From JBKPNJ01 sp963695705 (GTDB lineage Bacteria; Actinomycetota; Actinomycetes; Propionibacteriales; Nocardioidaceae): a stretch of DNA of 64,000 bases. The notes beneath the pieces are model-generated. The model made no database searches, was not told where the DNA came from, and worked only from the letters and a program-made list of their open reading frames with translations. The position numbers and the translations under genes are program-made. The stretch covers positions 186,001-250,000 of the forward strand of contig CAVOHB010000010.1 of the NCBI GenBank assembly GCA_963695705.1, in the 5' to 3' direction. This document shows, in pieces, positions 61,824-64,000 of the stretch; the stretch's first letter is position 1; every line of letters begins with the position of its first letter.

Positions 61824-62402
61824 CTACCCCTCGTCCTGCTTGGCTCGTGCTTCGGCCTCCTTGGCCGCGGCCTTCATGTCTTCCGCTGCGACCTTGTTGA
61901 CGGCTCGCTCGACGATCGCATCGGCCATGTCGAGTGCCTTGCGGATCTCGAGGACACCCGGGTCGGAGACGAGAGCCAGGATTCCGGAATGACCGGGAGC
62001 GATTGCGTCCTGCAGCTCCTCTTCGATCTCGTGGTGGTGGTGGCGCTGACGGACTTTGCCCGCGGCCGCGCCGGCTGCACCGAGCACTGTGGCGCTGCCG
62101 AGGATAGTAGGCGGGAACAGCACACCCAGTGCGACGCCGCCGACCAGTCCCCACCTGAGCCCGCGTTTCGTGCTGTGGTCTGTCGCCTTCTGGACCTCCA
62201 GCGTGCCGTCGGCGTCCCGCTTGACCACGAGCACGCCCTCGATCTCCACGGTCCGGCCGTCTTCCAACGACTTCAGTGCCTCGTAGGTCTGCCATGCGTT
62301 ATCAGTGTCGGAGAAGTCGGCGACAAAGAGCGTGTAACCATCATCACTCACTGCGGCAGCGACCACTTCCGTCTGGTCGACGCCGTTCTGGTCTTCTGAC
62401 AT
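61824..62402 (-). CDS. DUF1269 membrane-associated protein
   Basis: The 192-residue protein fits DUF1269: it starts DDGYTLFVADFSDTDNAWQT, has the YEALKSLEDGRTVEIEGVLV segment and a Gly/Ala-rich hydrophobic stretch (GLVGGVALGVLFPPTILGSA). A DPGVLEIRKALDMAD region and charged Ala/Lys/Glu tail follow. Family function is unknown, and members are often stress-induced. A hairpin lies in its leader. Confidence 0.82.
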   Translation of the reverse strand: MSEDQNGVDQTEVVAAAVSDDGYTLFVADFSDTDNAWQTYEALKSLEDGRTVEIEGVLVVKRDADGTLEVQKATDHSTKRGLRWGLVGGVALGVLFPPTILGSATVLGAAGAAAGKVRQRHHHHEIEEELQDAIAPGHSGILALVSDPGVLEIRKALDMADAIVERAVNKVAAEDMKAAAKEAEARAKQDEG

Positions 62403-62423
62403 CGGGCCCTCCCGGTTTCATTG

Positions 62424-62446
62424 GAGGTGGCGAAACCCGCCACCTC
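62424..62446 (-). promoter_or_regulatory. Hairpin in the leader of the DUF1269 gene
   Basis: A perfect 9-bp stem GAGGTGGCG/CGCCACCTC with a 5-nt loop lies 22 bp upstream of the DUF1269 start. It could be an operator or affect ribosome access. Confidence 0.45.
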
Positions 62447-62654
62447 GCTCGTTTGGAGAGTAGTCGCTCGCGGACGGCCGCCCGCGTTGGGCGACGATCT
62501 TCGGATCGAGCACGAAGGCCGGAACGCTGCCGCCAGCCTCCCAGACGCCGTGGGTCGTGGGCTGTCCAAGGTGACGGCGTGTCGAGGTTGCGCGGCGCTG
62601 TCCTCATCCCTGGCGACACCGGTGCCACACTGGGCCGATGCTGCAGGAGAGCCG

Positions 62655-63728
62655 GTGACCATCGCCTTCGGTGACCTCGTCCGGCGCTGGGGAGGGCGCA
62701 CCGTGGGGCTGGCGCTCACCGGGATCGGCCTGTACGTGGTCGCGCCCAGCCTGCTCACGCTGTTCGGGTCGTGGCCGCAGCTGCGCGACGTCGAGCCGTG
62801 GTGGTTCGCGATCCTCGTCGGCCTGGTCTTCTGCAGCGCAGCCTCCATCTGGTGGCTGACCCGTCTGGCGTTGGCGACCGGAACCGACGACTCCGAACGC
62901 CCGCCGTCGGCTGGGCAGGTGAGCTGGGGGAAGGCTGCGACCGCGCACCTAGCCGGGAATGCCGCCGGGAAGATCGTTCCCGGCGGTCCGGCCACGGCTG
63001 CCGTGATCCAGGCGAGGGTGTTGATCCGAGCCGGTCAGCCCGCCGCCGCCGTCGCGTCGGCACTCACGGCGATGGGTCTGCTCACGACCGGGGTACTGCT
63101 CCTACTCCCCGTGCTCACCATTCCGGCGCTGATCATCGGCCCGCCCCCGGCGCGACAGCTCCAGCTCGGGCTGCTGGTCTCCCTGATCCTGGCGGTCGCC
63201 ATCGTCGCGCTCGGAGTCACGACCCTCACCTGGACCCGCTTCGTGGTCGCCGTCGGCCGGGCCGGGGGCCACGCGATACACATCGTCAAGCACGACATCA
63301 CCGCGGACACGGCCGCCACCGCGCTGGTAGCTGCCCGGGACCGCGTGGCCGCCGCATTCACCCGTCGATGGTGGCGAGCGGTGACCGCCGCGGCGGCGAA
63401 CCGAATGTTCGACTACGCCGCGCTGGTGGCGGCACTAGTCGTGTTCGGGGCGCATGCACGTCCAGCAGAGGTGCTGCTGGCCTACGCGGTCGCGCAGGCA
63501 CTCGCACTGGTACCGATCACCCCGGGAGGTCTCGGCTTCGTCGAGTCGGGCCTGACCAGTCTGCTCGTCCTGATCGGCATCAGCGCCGACCAGGCCGTCG
63601 TCAGCACCCTGCTTTACCGGCTGGTCTCGTTCTGGCTTCCCATCCCCATCGGAGCCCTGGCCTGGGCAGGGTGGCGCATCAACCTTCACCGCACCGGCCT
63701 ACCCGCCCCACCGCCCTCCAACCCCTGA
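62655..63728 (+). CDS. Flippase-like / UPF0104 (LPG-synthase transmembrane region) protein
   Basis: The 357-residue integral membrane protein of the lysylphosphatidylglycerol synthase TM/UPF0104 family has about eight helices. Family marks include NAAGKIVPGGPATAAVIQAR near residue 100 and VAQALALVPITPGGLGFVES near residue 280. GTG at 62655 follows CAGGAGAG; the longer upstream frame lacks membrane character. The family includes lipid flippases and membrane-lipid transferases; substrate unknown. Confidence 0.82.
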   Translation: MTIAFGDLVRRWGGRTVGLALTGIGLYVVAPSLLTLFGSWPQLRDVEPWWFAILVGLVFCSAASIWWLTRLALATGTDDSERPPSAGQVSWGKAATAHLAGNAAGKIVPGGPATAAVIQARVLIRAGQPAAAVASALTAMGLLTTGVLLLLPVLTIPALIIGPPPARQLQLGLLVSLILAVAIVALGVTTLTWTRFVVAVGRAGGHAIHIVKHDITADTAATALVAARDRVAAAFTRRWWRAVTAAAANRMFDYAALVAALVVFGAHARPAEVLLAYAVAQALALVPITPGGLGFVESGLTSLLVLIGISADQAVVSTLLYRLVSFWLPIPIGALAWAGWRINLHRTGLPAPPPSNP

Positions 63729-64000
63729 ACCGCCATGACGCGACACATCAGCGTGCCAACAGTCGATCGTGCAGGGCGGGAGTCGCACCGCGGCGAGCAG
63801 TGGTAGAGCGCAACGATGATCTCCTGACCGCACGAGCCGCGAGCCTCGGCGTCCGGCCCCGGACACGACCGCCCGCGACGGCGGACCGCTGACTCAACAC
63901 GTTGATCCTGCTGCTGGGCGGGGTGGTCATCATCGCGATCCCTTTGGGCGTCCGGATGGGGCGGCATCGGACTCGGCTTGTGGGGTCTCGTCGGCCTGGC
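63729..64000. other. Window edge; possible start of a membrane protein on the plus strand
   Basis: Nothing is certain here. A plus-strand frame from TTG 63902 gives a hydrophobic segment (ILLLGGVVIIAIPLGVRMGR) open to the window end, which may be the N-terminus of a membrane protein. There is no clear ribosome site. Confidence 0.3.

Overview
This 64 kb window is chromosomal DNA from a high-GC actinomycete. The main evidence is a mycothiol synthase gene (mshD), a GlnR-type nitrogen regulator, Streptomyces-like gene neighbourhoods (nitrobindin/Fur; MoaD/sulfurtransferase/DUF1416; glnR/mshD/ppk/pst), many GTG starts and very GC-rich third codon positions. The genus cannot be fixed from the sequence alone.

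Positions 1-35,990 are an ordinary gene-dense core. It begins with the end of cysN and a frameshifted DUF559 gene. A PTS-type dihydroxyacetone kinase operon (dhaKLM) follows, then a minus-strand cluster (YgfZ, Fur, nitrobindin, tiny membrane protein), BKACE/dtd, an LCP cell-wall ligase, and a sulfurtransferase/DUF1416 pair. Next come an ECF sigma/anti-sigma pair with MoaD, then glnR-mshD. The phosphate block runs from ppk and a Nudix/phosphatase gene through pstSCAB to a Pit transporter with its DUF47 partner. Tandem 11-bp PHO-box-like repeats lie in front of both ppk and pstS, so polyphosphate synthesis and high-affinity phosphate uptake look co-regulated by a PhoP-type regulator. Secreted proteins follow (AMIN-like, GH15 glucoamylase). 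A three-gene envelope/stress operon carries a SigB/SigF-type promoter. The core ends with a divergent pair: a class III cyclase/STAND-ATPase/TPR protein facing a cyclic-nucleotide-binding-domain protein.

Positions about 35,990-59,480 are a decayed genomic island between tRNA-Lys(TTT) and the tRNA-Arg(CCT) region. It holds a broken tyrosine integrase abutting tRNA-Lys, a broken DUF3883 protein, a frameshifted paralogue of the cyclase/ATPase, a broken GAF-ANTAR protein and a P27-type terminase small-subunit remnant. It also holds three copies of an uncharacterised Asp/Arg-rich coiled-coil family, one translationally coupled to a DUF6221 gene. Also present are an intact PAS-GAF-GGDEF protein, a structured-RNA candidate ahead of a 35-codon ORF, two IS481-type elements, a tRNA-Met 3' fragment and a secreted aldose epimerase. 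Tandem copies of the tRNA-Arg 3' end and a 40-bp similarity between the two island ends point to repeated integration at tRNA genes.

From 59.4 to 64 kb the core resumes with an APC permease, another integrase scrap, a DUF1269 protein and a flippase-like membrane protein. Several single-base frameshifts in otherwise well-conserved genes (DUF559, PPOX-family, second IS481) mean that some 'pseudogenes' could be sequencing errors.
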